DNA of 64,000 nt, from positions 119,857,062 to 119,921,061 of the forward strand of contig OW799236.1 of assembly GCA_941918925.1 (NCBI GenBank), in the 5' to 3' direction. The stretch comes from Phyto melanocephala. Taxonomy: Eukaryota > Arthropoda > Insecta > Diptera > Rhinophoridae. Below are positions 1 to 12,668 of this stretch, piece after piece. The notes below the pieces were generated by a model that was given only the letters and a program-made list of their open reading frames with translations, was not told where the DNA came from and did not search any database. The translations under genes and the position numbers were made by a program. Numbering within the stretch: the stretch's first letter is position 1; the number at the start of each line of letters is the position of its first letter.

Positions 1-172
1 TAGGAGAGGAGTTATCGATCAAAATGTACGAAAATTTTTACCGCACAGTGTATTTTTCGGTATATTTAAAAACAAAAACGTCATAAAAGCAACAAAATTG
101 AATCTACGACTCTGAAATTTTGCACACTTTGTTTTTTGGTGAAACGCTTTTTTGTAACGGAAAATCAATGTG

Positions 173-1290
173 CCACGCCCACTTTTACGCCCACCTCCCA
201 TATAACGTTTTAAACAAAATTCATATAATTTCTCTATTAATATAGATTTTGGAATAATAAAGGACTATATTGAAACGTTTAGGTTGTGCTCATTAGAAAA
301 AACGATTTTGACACTCCTACTATAACGCCCACTTTTCACGTTATCTACCGTTAATGAAATTTAAAAGCTCATAAAACGGCCAAAATTAGAGGTATGATGA
401 TCAAATTTGCTACGTGTATCCCCCTAGGTAATTTCATTACTGTGCCAGAAAATTAAGGTGCCACGCCCACTTTTACGCCCACCTCCCATATAACGTTTTA
501 CCTAAAATTCATATAATTTCTCTATTAATAAAGATTTTGGAATAATAAAGGGCTATATTTAAACATCTAAGATGTACTCATTCGCAAAAACAACTTTGAC
601 ACGCCTACTACAACGCCCACTTTTCACGTTATCTACCGTTAATGAAATTTAAAAGCTCATAAAACCGCCAAAATAAGAGGTATAATGGTCAAATTTGCTA
701 CGTATATCCCCCTAGGCAATGTCATTACTGTGCCAAAAAATTAAGGTGCCACACCCACTTTTACGCCCACCTCCCATATAACGATTTATCTAAAATTCAT
801 ATAATTTCTTTATTAACAAAGATTTTTGAATAATAAAGGGCTATATTGAAACATCTAAGTTGTACTCATTCGCAAAAACAACTTTGACACGCCTACGTGA
901 ACGCCCACTTTTCACGTTATCTACCGTTAATGAAATTTAAAAGCTCATAAAACCGCCAAAATTAGAGGTATAATGGTCAAACTTAGGTGACATGCCCACT
1001 TTTACGCCCACTTCCCATATAACGGTTTAGCTAAAATTCATATAATTCTTCTATTAATAAAGATTTTGGAATAACAAAGGACTATATTGAAATACCTTAG
1101 TTGTACTCATTAGCAAAAACAGCTCTGACACGCCTACTATAACGCCCACTTTTCACGTTATCTACCGTTAATGAAATTTAGGAGCTCATAAAACCGAAAA
1201 AATTAGAGGTATGATGATGAAATTTGCTACATATATCCTTCTAATTAATGTTATTGTTGTGCCAAAAATTTTGGTTACACGCCCACTTTA
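173..1290 (+). repeat. 288-bp tandem array in copy A
   Basis: Units begin near CCACGCCCACTTTTACGCCC at 173, 461, 749, about 989 and about 1276. The first two steps are exactly 288 bp, the third is about 240 because of an internal deletion, and the last is about 287. Each unit carries paired ACGCCCAC motifs, a run TCTATTAATAAAGATTTTGG and the segment TTATCTACCGTTAATGAAAT. Units differ by scattered substitutions, so they are not freshly amplified. This is the internal satellite-like part of the mobile element, not coding. Confidence 0.9.
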
Positions 1291-1490
1291 ACGCCTCCCT
1301 CCCATATAACAGTTCATCTTAAATTCATGTAATTTCTCTATTGACAAAGTTTTTGGGAAAATAAAGGACTATATTGAAATGTCTAAGTTGTATTTATTAG
1401 CAGAAACTTTATTGACATGTCTACTTCAGCGCCCACTTTTACTAAAAGACTACATTAACAAAAGCATTTTAGTAGCATATCGAAGTTATA

Positions 1491-2097
1491 AAGGGTGGTT
1501 AAATTTCAAGGGCCGATGTTGAATTTAAATAAAACACAAATTATTTAGGAAATTATTATTATTTCTTTTAGTAATGATAACATTTGTACGGTTCAATTAT
1601 GTATTTAACAAAATATCGGCCAAACGGCCCCCCCATCCTTGGCGCCACTCCTCTATCTGATGGTCCAAATTTTCAATGACAATGTTGATGGTCAATTGTT
1701 GGGCATGATGATGAGTCGATGTTGACTGATTTTTTGCTACACTATCGCAAAAAACAGCAATGGTTCCCATTCAACGAACTAAGAAGGCATTCACAGATTT
1801 TCTAACATTTTATACAGACCTGTTTTGCAGAAATTTAAATATTTTTTACAATTCTCCCGATTGTGGACGAATTTGAACGATTATGTTGATCAAAAGAATT
1901 ACGAAGTGCACAAAGTGCATTTTGACTTGAACGCCCATTTTTATAAAAAACCTGAATAACTTTAACGCGTTGCTCATTTGCGTATCTTTCCACTTTTAAG
2001 TTGGTCTGAGATTGAGAAATGTCAAATGAAATGCAAAAAAAACTTGTTGTTTGTGTGGCTCATCTTCAACATGGGCCCTTAAAATTTAACCACCCTC
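1491..2097 (+). mobile_element. Nested Tc1/mariner-type MITE in copy A
   Basis: A 607-bp insertion with inverted termini: AGGGTGGTTAAATTT on the left, and the reverse complement of TTAAAATTTAACCACCCT on the right. TA dinucleotides flank it at 1489-1490 and 2098-2099, as expected for Tc1/mariner target duplication. It contains no transposase frame. Its last ~155 bp (from CCTGAATAACTTTAACG) match the 3' end of the decayed transposase element at 52738-53638, which identifies its likely source family. The same insertion sits at the same place in the other four copies. Confidence 0.8.
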
Positions 2098-2206
2098 TAC
2101 AAAGAAAGTGATACATATTTTATTATAAAGAGATTATCCATAATGATTACCAAAATAATAAATATTGTGCTTTAAATGTACACAAAATTGGTGGTGGGTA
2201 TAAAAG

Positions 2207-2223
2207 ATTCGGCACAGCCGAAT
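2207..2223 (+). repeat. 3' terminal hairpin of copy A
   Basis: ATTCGGC-ACA-GCCGAAT forms a 7-bp perfect stem with a 3-nt loop, about 18 nt before the element end. It is conserved at 14227-14243, 22743-22759, 26537-26553 and 49509-49525. It also occurs in relatives at 61906-61922 and, inverted, at 33409-33425. A 3' stem-loop is a hallmark of Helitron/Helentron termini. Confidence 0.85.
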
Positions 2224-2242
2224 ATAGTGCTCTTACTTGTTT

Positions 2243-5200
2243 ATTATTAGCTTTATTTTATTATCCGCTTTTGTTTTTTTTTTTCTTTGTTACCCTCTAT
2301 CTTTTGAACTTTCACTCACTGTCTTTTAAGCTTGTAACTATCTGCTTTAATGTTTTTGTTGCTTTTTTTTATGTTTTATGGCTATTATTACAGTTTAACG
2401 TTTTATATTTGTTCTTAACTAAATAAAATTCAACAGTTAAATTCTTCGTGTTTACTTACTTTATTTTTATAGACAACTTTTATTAATTTTAGTGTTGATT
2501 TCTAAAGGACATGATATGCTTAAAATAAACTTTAAACCCTGAAGAAGAAAAAAAACTGGTAAAATAGTATAAAATAAATGTAGTGTTAGATTGACTTACT
2601 TAACTGATGTTATTAAAAGCTTATCAAATTGAATTATTTTAAGAGACTTTATGTTTAAGGTTTAATGTATAAAGAAGTATTTTTTTTGTTATTATTTCCA
2701 GCAAACAAAAATTTGTTAGTAGAAAATTAATCGTTTTTAGTTTTGGCAAAGCACAAATTACACAGAATTTACAAAATGCCATATTCTTGTCTTAGTCTTA
2801 ACACAATCACAAACACAAAAAAAAAATCGCAGTCAATTTAAATTACGACATTACATTTGTGCCACCCTGTACTCTTGTATGTTTTAGTTATTAACACAAT
2901 ATGAGATATACATAAAAAGCAACAAAAAAAAACGAGTTTTACATATGTAACACCCCAAAAAAACTAACATACTCCCTATTCTCAATATGTGCATAAGTAA
3001 GTGACATATTTTTTTGTTGTGTTTTAACAAACTTTACACAAACACACACGCACATAAAAAAAAACAAAGTTAAATTATTTTTCTAAATAGAAAAACACTA
3101 CAGTTGTGAAAATATAAACTACACTTATGCAAGTACTTATACGTACAAAAACTTAACATGTTATGAACAGAATAGAGTGGAACAGAACAAAAACAAAAAG
3201 GACAGTAAAATTTACATACAAATAGTATATAAATTTATATACATTTTATCATATATAGACACACTTCAAATGTACATACATATGAACACATGCACATAAA
3301 CACCAGGCTCTTATATTTACTGAAATTTTCACAAATTGATGTGTCTTTAGAAATAAAAAAAGTAGAAAAAAGAGAGAAAAAAATTTTATGTAGAACTAGA
3401 AAAAAGTTAATATAATAACTAGGTTACATAACTTTAGCTGAAATTTTTAGAAATAAAAAAAAGTGTAGTAGAATAATATTTATTTTTCGAAGCACTTTAA
3501 GAAATTTAAAAAAAGTTTCAGGTGAAAACAGATGTGGAGATTTATATAACAAACTTGTTAATTTCACACTATTGAATTCAGTGGGATATCAGCAAAACTG
3601 TTGTCAAAAACAGTTTCAATTAAATAGTGTATGAGGAATAATACATCAACAGTGAGGCCTCGATTATCTGTAAGTCGATTAAATTGATTATCTGGGAAAG
3701 AAAAAGAAAATTATTTTTTTTACGTTGGCTTCATCTGCTTTTGTATCGATTAACGTTGATTATAAATTAAACATTAAATTATAATGATAATTTTTTAAAA
3801 TTACTTTTGATCAAAATGTGAATACATTAAGCCAGATGTATAAATGTATATTCGTTTTAATACCTGTTAAATTTCGTTAAATTTCGTTAAATTTCGTTTA
3901 ATTTAGATATTTGTGATCTGCAGATTGTTAGTGTTTATTTTGCAATAAAATCCCGTGTCAGCGATAAGAGACAAACAAAACTCTAGCTATTGAAAACAAA
4001 TTTGAGAATAAAAAAATAATTTGTGTTTTGAAATTATCTGACATGAAATTCTTACGAATAGTAAGCTATTTGCTGGTAAAACTATTATTCTTTCTTTATA
4101 TTATTTAAACAAGTTCATAAAATTCTCGATTGATTGAGTTACTATTTCAATACAACAATATTTGTCATTTAATTAATACAAAAGATAAATTGAGAAAGGG
4201 GTAAAATGGTTACTGGGAAAATTGATTATCCAGAATGCTTCTAGTCCCGACTGTTACGGAAATTGAGGCCCCAAAATATAAGCTTCAAGTAAGACATTCG
4301 AATTATACAAACAAAAATCACAATATTTTGATAATATAATTTTTTGAATTTTTCATATATCTGCTGTTAATAGCCGTAATTTCTAGTTTTGGCTCAAAAC
4401 TTCAAAATGACTGAAGTAGATTTCAATTTGTTTTTCTTCACTCTCTTCATTTCTATAAATACTAAAGAGTTGCAAAGGTATACGAAAATGTACAACAAGT
4501 ATTCTCATTAAATTTAAATAGTGTGTATATTACTTTCTCATTATAAAATACATAATTGTAAAAATATGTGTTAAGCTTAACGATCAAAATACTGAAGAAT
4601 GAAACAAAACTGAAATAAAACAACTTTAGAATAAAATGAATCTCAATAAGAACAGAGACGAAATATGACACTAAAACTGCAACAAAACGTTCAAAACATG
4701 TTCGAATGTTTTACTTGTATAATTAGACCAAGCAAAAACTTCCACAAAAACTTTGACTTTTAAGTTCTGTAACGAGATGAGTTCACATATACTAGCGAAT
4801 CCCTTATAAGAAAAGGTTTACTCTATAAACTATCCTAAATGCAATTACAAGATATAACATTGTTGTTTTAAATTTTTTATTTTTTTTTTTATGTGTTCTG
4901 TTGTACTTGTTGTTTCTGCTATGGTTTGACGTTATTTTATTTCTTTATCATTTTTTGTAGAACCGAAAAGAAAATTTTTTTAAAAAAATTATTAGTTTAT
5001 TTTAGTGAGAGTAATAAATTGTTTTTTTACACCCATATTTGTATATTAATAGGATATAGTGTTAAATGGAATACAAATCCTTTCAAAACATTCTACGCAG
5101 CTCTTTATTAAACACATACACAAATAGCATTTTATATACATACAACAATAAAAAAGGCTCCAGTATAGGTAAAAAGTGACAACAAATTATACTTACTATT

Positions 5201-5754
5201 CTATTGGCACAACAACAAACATAATAACTTCATTTCTACCTTTGAATATATCCATATACATAAACATTAAATATACATGAATGTACATGTCAAATGTATT
5301 TTTATAAGAATGTGTCAGTTTAATAATAGCGGCGGTAATACAAAAAGCATTATAAAAAAATAAACTTTTAGAGAAATTACTAAAGTGTATAAAACATTGC
5401 ATTCATCATATAAAATTTTAAGAAATTAGAAAATAAGAATTATTTAAATAGAAAACTTAAAAAAATCAAACTATAGAAATTTTGTACATTCATTAGGTTT
5501 AATTACATATTGTATTGTCATAATCTCATCTGTTTCAAATATATAAAAAAAATTTAATTTAAATATTAATTTTTTTATTTAATTAATTAATTTTAATTTT
5601 AATAAGCATATATATTGTATATAGCGGTAGTTTCTTTTGGGTGTGAACTTAATTAATTTAAAATGAAGCAGAAAAAGTCGAAGTTAATAGCCAACAAATT
5701 TTGATTTATTAATTAGATAGTTTCATGGCATTAACGTTTAAATATTATTTCCGA
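2243..5754. other. AT-rich non-coding stretch
   Basis: No gene recognised. The short frames near 4462-4671 and 4893-5402 are phenylalanine/tyrosine/isoleucine-rich products of AT-rich DNA, with no domain and no splice context. The only structured item is a three-fold 10-bp repeat at 3867-3898. Confidence 0.6.
3867..3898 (+). repeat. Short tandem repeat, TTAAATTTCG x3
   Basis: Three consecutive 10-bp units TTAAATTTCG followed by a degenerate fourth. A simple local duplication with no apparent function. Confidence 0.85.
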
Positions 5755-8700
5755 CATATGGCCGCCGCACATAGAAATATTTTTCCAATCTGCCAGACAT
5801 TTAGAAATGTAAAAATGTTGTATCGTTTAGTGAATTTTCAACACTTTTGCTTTAAATTTGTCGTTTTGGGACACTGTTAAATTCAAGGAAGTCGAGTAAA
5901 TTGCTCGGGTACTTATTCACTTTTTGTGATTTCGAAAGGTGACCAAAATATTTTTTCTTTGGCTAAACGATTAAAGGTTTAACATTGATTTCTTTTTTCT
6001 GTTAAAGACCATATTAACAGCTGCTTATAATTATTTTAGAAAACTCTTTTTATAATTTTTTTTTAACTTGTTTAAAGTTAATAAATTTGTTTTTTTGTTG
6101 TTCACTTAAAAAAGCATCAAAAAGTTTTTGAAAGTGGGTGCTATACATCATGATAAAAAAAGGTTTATATCTATTGTTAGACTAAAAAGAAAAGAAATGT
6201 CGTGCTAGATTGGCGCATAGATGGTGAAGCCTGCGGGGAGTCCCATTTTCACACATCATATGTAGTAAGTTATGCCACAGTTAGGCAATTACAAACTGAA
6301 TATTTTTATTTTCATGTGCTCGATCGTTTCTGGTTTTTCTGCATAGTGCTGGGACTACGTTACATAACGTCAAAGAAAATAATCTAATCACATCATATTA
6401 CATGTATAACTTTGCCAGTTATTATAATTTAAAACTATGATAGGAATAACAAATATAATAAAATTTAAACATAAAACATTGCTCTTAGATAATCATTACT
6501 TTCATCATATTGTTCTTTGCGTTTTGAAGCACAAAAATTTTTGTAAATATGTTTTTATATCATCTACCGATGACTGTAGCGTTCTACCATAGCCATCTGT
6601 GAAGATATGTAGATCACGGTTTGCGTTTTTGAATGTTATCGTGTTACAGCGATTGCTTATAGCTTCAAACTACGCAGTTCTATTGATATACTTAACCATT
6701 TAGCTTTTTTTCTATACCTTTATAAATGTCCTGCATTTGGGCATATTAGACGTGAGAACTTAAATGTGGATACTATATCAAACTTAGAATATTTAGGGAA
6801 TTCGAATTGAAATTATATTGATGGGATTGGTTTATTTTCTTTTTGGGAAGTTTTGTTCCTTAAAAGCAAAAAACGTGCCAATTTTTCAAGTTAACCTATT
6901 CTAGCCATCTCATTTAATATTAATTTCGAAATAAATTTTTCTAACGTTCCTCTAGTGTTAGTCCATTCATGATAAAGTGCTAAAACAAATTATCTTTGAA
7001 ACGACCAAAAACTGTCAAATCATCTATCGCAATAAACAGTGCTGCCAATTGAGCATTTTCTGCTTTTAAAAAAGAAAATTTTTTCACAGCGCTTTGATGT
7101 TCTAAAAGCATTCAAAACGTGAGGGAAATAATCCCAGTGAATGTGTAAATATTATGAATAGACATGTTGAATTTAAGAGGACTATTACAGTTCCTTCTTA
7201 AAAAAATCTGATTTCATATGTCAACTATTACTTCCGAAATCTTTGCAAACTTTACATTTACCTCTACGTTATGGCGCGTAAAATAGTTCAATTAAAAAAG
7301 TAAACAATTGCATCAAAAATTGCTATCTTGTCGTAAACAGGTTGATATAACTGATAGTTACTATTATAATTACAAAAAAAAAGATTTTGTTCTAGATTGA
7401 ATTAATTTATTGAAATCTACTAATGAATCCAAAAGTGATTTTCTCTTAAACAAAGGAAATAATATTTGAAAACTGTTATACAAATTTTCAATGATTTTAA
7501 AATTTACAAAAAAAAATATGATACAGGCATAGGCTAATAAACTGCACAGTACTGTTTCTATATAAATGTCTTTATATTATTGAGGTGTTTTTTTGTATCT
7601 ACTTTTATACTCTAATTTTATCACATATATTTCCAGGTATTTGTGTATGTATGACACAACATGTTCTATTAATAAAAAAATACATAAAATTTTATAAATA
7701 CTTAGATATAAAATAAATACTGGACAATTTTTTATTATTTCTTTTTTTTATATGCAAACTACGTCCAATTGAAACTAAAGTGTCATAACTCACAATATAA
7801 TTTTACTTTTTATTGAATTTTATAACAACATTTTTTCATCATGCAGAAAAATAAAGCATTTTAGTTTTTTTTCTGAATATATTTCGATATAATTTTTTGC
7901 TCTCACATACTTTTTTATATGCGCTTTGTATTTGTATATACATGAATAATGAAATACAGCCAGTGTTTTTAGTACGCATACATTTGTAGTACATGTATTT
8001 TATACATTCAAATAAACAACAGGCAATTTACATATTTATGATATATATTTATGTATACATATTTAGGGATATATTTGTATGGATATGTTTGTTTGAGTGT
8101 ATGTTAAAGGCTTATAAATGTCAGTTTTAAGAGTCATTATAGTTTTTGGCTTAAGCACTAAACCATAATGAGTGCTACGATGATCATCATCATAATTATC
8201 TTTGTAAAACATACAATGGTTTTGGACAAAATAAAGTAACCAACCAATCCAACTAACAGCCAACAACAAACGAACCAAAAAGAGACGGTTAGAGGCCCTT
8301 ATAATGGAAGTACATAGTAACTGTAGTGGTCAAAGTAGCAGTTATATTGAAAGAGTTAAGTGTTGGCAAGTTTTTAGTAATCAAGTTAATTGTTTTAAGT
8401 GGAACTACAATAGACATTTATTTACACATACAAACATACATATACATACATATTTATGTGCATATTTCTATGTGGCCAAGTAGACACAAATATATACAAC
8501 ATTATGATGACTTGTTGTTTATTAATTTATATGTGTGCTTTCATTGGTATATTGGTTTGTACATGTATAAGTATGTGTGTGTTTAAAATACAGACTTTCA
8601 TATAAAATAATGGTTTGAAGTGGTTATGATATTAGCATTATAAGTATTACTTTTTTTTTTGTAGTGGTACTTAATTTAATTACAATATTTATTTATGTAT

Positions 8701-9199
8701 TACGAGATTAATCGTAGAAACACAGGCAAAAAGCAAAAATAAAAAATAAAACGATTAAAGTGAGGCTAATTTTTTGCCACAATAGTAAACCATTGTCAGG
8801 TAGTTTTAGAAAGTAAGACATGACCAGTAAGAATGACTAAAAATTAAAAATTTTTTTAATGGAAAATGATTCAAAGATTCATTATATTTTAAATTGTTTA
8901 AAGCTTTTATAAAATAAGTTAAAGGTTTCAATTATATGAAATAATATTGAATTTTTTTTTTCTTTTGTTTTAATTCAAGTTCTATTGTTGAACCGCATTT
9001 CTAACACCAACAAACCTTTTTTATAAGAAGATAGAATTTAATATACTCAGTCAGTTGTTTGTTTGCAATTTTACTTAGTATGCAATTACTGTCATCAATA
9101 ATATTTGTTGCACTAACCTTAAAAAAATATAGTTTTTCAGAGACTAAATCAATTGTAGTTTTAGGTGTGGGGTTAATCGTGTTCCCTGCTCTGACCCTG
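5755..9199. other. AT-rich stretch with isolated GC-richer patches
   Basis: No gene recognised. A 40-codon frame beginning ATGGCCGCCGCACATAG at 5758 is open but resembles nothing I know. A splice-bounded open segment at 6181-6264 is listed separately. The patch at 6560-6680 is GC-richer than its surroundings but has stops in all frames. Minus-strand 8063-8278 is open but starts with TTG, not ATG. Confidence 0.5.
6181..6264 (+). other. Possible internal exon (splice-bounded open segment)
   Basis: An 84-nt open segment between an acceptor-like TATCTATTGTTAG (AG at 6179-6180) and a strong donor GTAAGT (6265-6270). It encodes 28 residues in phase 0, containing LDWRIDGEACGESHFHTSYV. It is GC-richer than its flanks and hydrophilic, which argues mildly for coding. 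There is no recognisable family, no partner exon, and chance acceptor/donor pairs are frequent in AT-rich DNA. Confidence 0.2.
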
Positions 9200-9345
9200 T
9201 GATTCATTGACCGAAAATGTTGACTAATATCTCAGCCAATCACACAGAATTTAAATCCAATAACAATTATAGTTCTGTAGATAAGCCAGTCATTATAAAT
9301 TCTTTGTATGAGAGGTGCCACGCCCACACTTTAGAATAAATTGTT
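9200..9345 (+). repeat. Degenerate dispersed-repeat relic
   Basis: Contains ATCTCAGCCAATCAC and, near its end, GAGAGGTGCCACGCCCAC. The latter is shared with the 288-bp units of the HINE copies. The arrangement resembles decayed fly repeats in which CCACGCCCAC recurs. Boundaries are approximate. Confidence 0.35.
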
Positions 9346-11572
9346 AAACTTTTATTAAAATCTCTGATACCGGTATTAAGAACTTTAATATGTATAGTTC
9401 TTGAAATATGTCATGCAATGAGTTTCTTGTATAGGGGTTATCACTTCCTTTGCTCGGGTTGAATCGATTTTTGTCTGGGATTAGACTGAAGATAAAAAAA
9501 TCAACTACATTAAATATAAAACTTTTTAAGACCTTAAAAGCCACTTGTCTTTAAAGTTAATATTATTAAAGAGTATCTTTAAACAATGTGAATAATAACG
9601 TGACCTTTAATTTAATTTTTCGTTTTTGCAACCTCTTTTTAATTTTTTAAAATGACAGTACTGGCGCAAATATCGATTACTTTTAACAAATATGTTGTGG
9701 TAACAAAAAAAATGGTAACAAATACATTTAATTATTTTTAAACTAGCAACAAAAAGTCATATTTTTAGCATTTTACTTTTTTAATTTTAACCAAAAAGGT
9801 CAAAATGTAGCCGCAAAAATTTTTTATTTAGTTCAACGCAATTTAATTACCATTTTTTGTTACAAATAGCGAAAAATCAAATTTAAATCATAAACCCTAC
9901 GTTAAAGTTGATCATCTATTTTTCTTTATTAGTCACTTTTAGGTTCAAATGTAGTTATAATAATAAAAAGCAAGTAATCTGTCCAATATAATCCTTACTT
10001 TAGCTTTCGTTAAGTTAATAATGGGCCAAAAGTGTACAAATAATTAAAAAGAAAACCAAAAATTTTTCAAAAATTTTCCATAATCTGTAATTGGTTACAA
10101 ATTTTTTCTTACACATAAATTTTTCTTAAAAAAACAGTGAGTTTCAACAATCAACCATTACAAAAAAAAAAAGTATAATTTCAATTTATAATTTAACTTA
10201 CACTGTATACATACACCGCTTAACTTAACACAATTATCCTTGCAAAGTAATTTAGTAATTTCTGTAACTGCGTTTTAATTTTAATTTACCCTTTTTTACT
10301 TTTATTTAAATGGTGGCATGAGACTGAGGGTAAGGGTGATTAGGTTTTTATTAAACGATGAAAATTATTTTAAATTAATTCAATTAACTAAAGTCACACC
10401 TTTTTATCTTTTTTATTACCTGCTGGCTACAATTTCTTGTGCTTTCTTTTGCTCTCTAAAATTAAATGCAAAAGCGAAATACATATACATAGAAATACAT
10501 AAGCAAGTAGAGTCAAAATCATGATTTCTTTTGGTATCTAAAAAATATACTTATAGAAGCTAAAAAAAATACTGTTTCAACTTAAAGAGTGAGATAGTAG
10601 TAAGTGGCATTAAATCTGTTTAAAAGAATTAATTGTTAAGTAATTTTAAGCCACAGGATTATATGGTTGCCGCAATACTGCTACCATGTATAAAAATTTC
10701 TTAGCAATCGAATATGAAGCCTATGCTCATGGTACATACGACAGACTACGTTGTCAAAATTATGGTTTAAATATTTTACTTACAAATATAGATATCTCTT
10801 TTTTATTTACAATTGATTTTAAGGGCTTGAGTAGAGCATTTACCTGAAAATAGAACCAAAATAAAAGTAATTATAATTTCATTGTAATATTTGAATATTT
10901 ATCGGAATTTAAACAACATTTATATATATTTTTATCTCAATTATGATACATTTTCTCCTGAGATCATATTTTTGAAAAACAAAACGTTAGTTTACTTGGC
11001 TGCCATTTAAACACTCTTTTAAGTCACTCTTTTAAGCATTGTCTGCTGCTACATTAAAAACCTCGGTAAATACCAGAGAACGGCATATTCATAAAATTTG
11101 TTCAATAAGTCTCGTAAAAAAATTCTTTTGTATCCTAAGATAATTGAATAAAAACAAACTAGCCAACAAAAATCTATTTTGCTTTCTTCATTGCATTTTT
11201 ATCTATCACTTTCCTAGTAATTTACACTTGTTTATAACGAGCAAATTTTAATTGCTTTGTAATTAACATTGTTAAAGAATTAACAAAATACTTAAAGCAT
11301 TCTACTTTTTTTTGTTCTGAAGAAAATCATAATTGTTAGTGTACTTACAAGACATATTAATTCATCAGGTAATTGCAGTTCGGAGAAAAATTTTTTGGCT
11401 ATATATTTTTACATATGAATTTTGACATTTGAAATATATGAGAGAGGAGAAAAAATTGTTTTTTATCTATAGACTTTGACTGCTGAAATTTAAAATCAGT
11501 TAAGAAAAAAATTATCAGCTGGCGAAATAAGACTACCTGATGAATAAATGTGCCTACTTAAAATAATTTTTT
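9346..11572. other. AT-rich stretch with one ambiguous exon-like patch
   Basis: No gene recognised. Between 10660 and 10850 the sequence is open on both strands: a plus-strand frame from the ATG at 10684 to a stop at 10846, and the minus-strand splice-bounded segment listed separately. The rest is AT-rich with short random frames. Confidence 0.5.
10784..10843 (-). other. Possible 60-nt internal exon
   Basis: On the minus strand a good polypyrimidine acceptor (TTTTGGTTCTATTTTCAG) precedes a 60-nt segment with only one open frame, beginning VNALLKPLKS. It ends at a strong donor GTAAGTA (complement of 10778-10783). A competing plus-strand frame overlaps it, so strand and reality are both uncertain. 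No domain is identifiable in 20 residues. Confidence 0.25.
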
Positions 11573-11707
11573 ATACCCGCCACCAAAAAAATGGTGGGGG
11601 TATATTCATTTTGTCATTCCGTTTGTAACACATCGAAATATCCATTTTAGACCCCATAAAGTATATATATTCTGAATCGGGGTTTGATTTTATGACGATC
11701 TAGCTAT

Positions 11708-11760
11708 GTCCGTCCGTCTGTCCGTCTGCCCGTCTGTCCGTCTGTCCGTCTGTCCGTCTG
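11708..11760 (+). repeat. GTCCGTCT microsatellite of copy B
   Basis: Repeats of GTCCGTCT with one GCCCGTCT variant. Equivalent tracts are at 20493-20536 (C), 23980-24010 (D) and 47256-47278 (E), with different unit numbers. A 5' microsatellite of variable length is a known HINE trait. Confidence 0.9.
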
Positions 11761-12218
11761 TTGAAAGCACGATAGAGGTCGCACCAAAAAAGCTAGGGGG
11801 CTCAAATTTTGCCAGAATCTTTCTTATAGACAAGGTTTGTTTGGTATTGAAAATGGGCTAAATCGGAATATTAGGAAGAGAGTTATAGGTCGAAAAGCAA
11901 GAGTAGGTCGAAAAAACCGTGTCCTTCGAACATCGAATAAAATGGAATTGTGTCCAAACGCCTTAACGTAGACTCATGAAACTTCGAATATATATTTCCT
12001 GGGTAAAGACAATATTTTCCCCCAAAAATTGTTTAAATCTATGCATTAGGAGAGGAGTTATCGATCAAAATGTACGAAAATTTATACCGCACAGTGTATT
12101 TTTTGGTATATTTAAAAACAAAAACGTCATAAAAGCAACAAAATTGGATGTACGCCTCTGAAATTTTGCACACTTTGGTTTTTGGTGACACGCTTTCTTG
12201 TAACGGTAAATCAATGTG

Positions 12219-12668
12219 CCACGCCCTTTTTTACGCCCACCTCCCATATAACGTTTTAACTAAAATTCATATAATTTCTCTATTAATAAAGATTTTGGAA
12301 TAATAAAGGGCTATATTGAAACACCTCAGTTGTACTCATTCGCAAAAATAACTTTGACACGCCTACTATAACGCCCACTTTTCACGTTATCTACCGTTAA
12401 TGAAATTTAAAAGCTCATAAAACCGCTAAAATTAGAGGTATGATGATAAATTTTGCTACGTCTATCCCCCTAGGCAATTTCATTACTATGCCAAAAAATT
12501 AAGGTGCCACGCCCTTTTTTACGCCCACCTCCCATATAACGTTTTACCTAAAATTCATATAATTTCTCTATTAATAAAGATTTTGGAATAATAAAGGACT
12601 ATATTGAAACACCTAAGTTGTACTCATTAGCAAAAACAACTTTCACACGCCTACTATAACGCCCACTT
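12219..12668 (+). repeat. 288-bp units in copy B (two units)
   Basis: Units start at 12219 and 12507, exactly 288 bp apart. The second is interrupted by the duplicated leading module. The motif reads CCACGCCCTTTTTTACGCCC here, a subfamily variant of the CCACGCCCACTTTTACGCCC seen elsewhere. Confidence 0.85.

Larger units (their letters stand above)
1..2242 (+). mobile_element. HINE/Helentron-like repeat, copy A (5' end outside window)
   Basis: First of five copies of one repeat. By alignment to copy C, position 1 corresponds to 20819, so about 460 bp of its 5' end lies outside the window. It holds tandem 288-bp units (173 to about 1290), a terminal partial unit, a nested MITE with TA flanks (1491-2097), a subterminal inverted repeat TTGGTGGTGGGTATA (2188-2202), the hairpin ATTCGGC-ACA-GCCGAAT (2207-2223), and the common terminus CTTACTTGTT. 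No transposition protein is encoded, so it is non-autonomous. The layout (tandem repeats inside, subterminal inverted repeat, 3' stem-loop, insertion next to T) matches what is known for Helentron-associated elements such as DINE-1. The class assignment is inference; the repeat itself is certain from five alignable copies. Confidence 0.85.

Noticed and set aside
173..1290. CRISPR-like direct repeats
   Set aside because: Units are 288 bp, contiguous and without spacers, in a eukaryotic mobile element.
8063..8278. Minus-strand frame with a signal-like start (VRLLLAVSWIGWLLYFVQ)
   Set aside because: The first codon is TTG, there is no in-frame ATG before the hydrophobic part, and the downstream residues become compositionally random.
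11976..12247. ~60-codon frames recurring at 19-201, 11976-12247, 24167-24409 and 47492-47677
   Set aside because: They recur only because the leading module of the HINE copies recurs. Both strands are open in the same place and there is no conserved start or domain.
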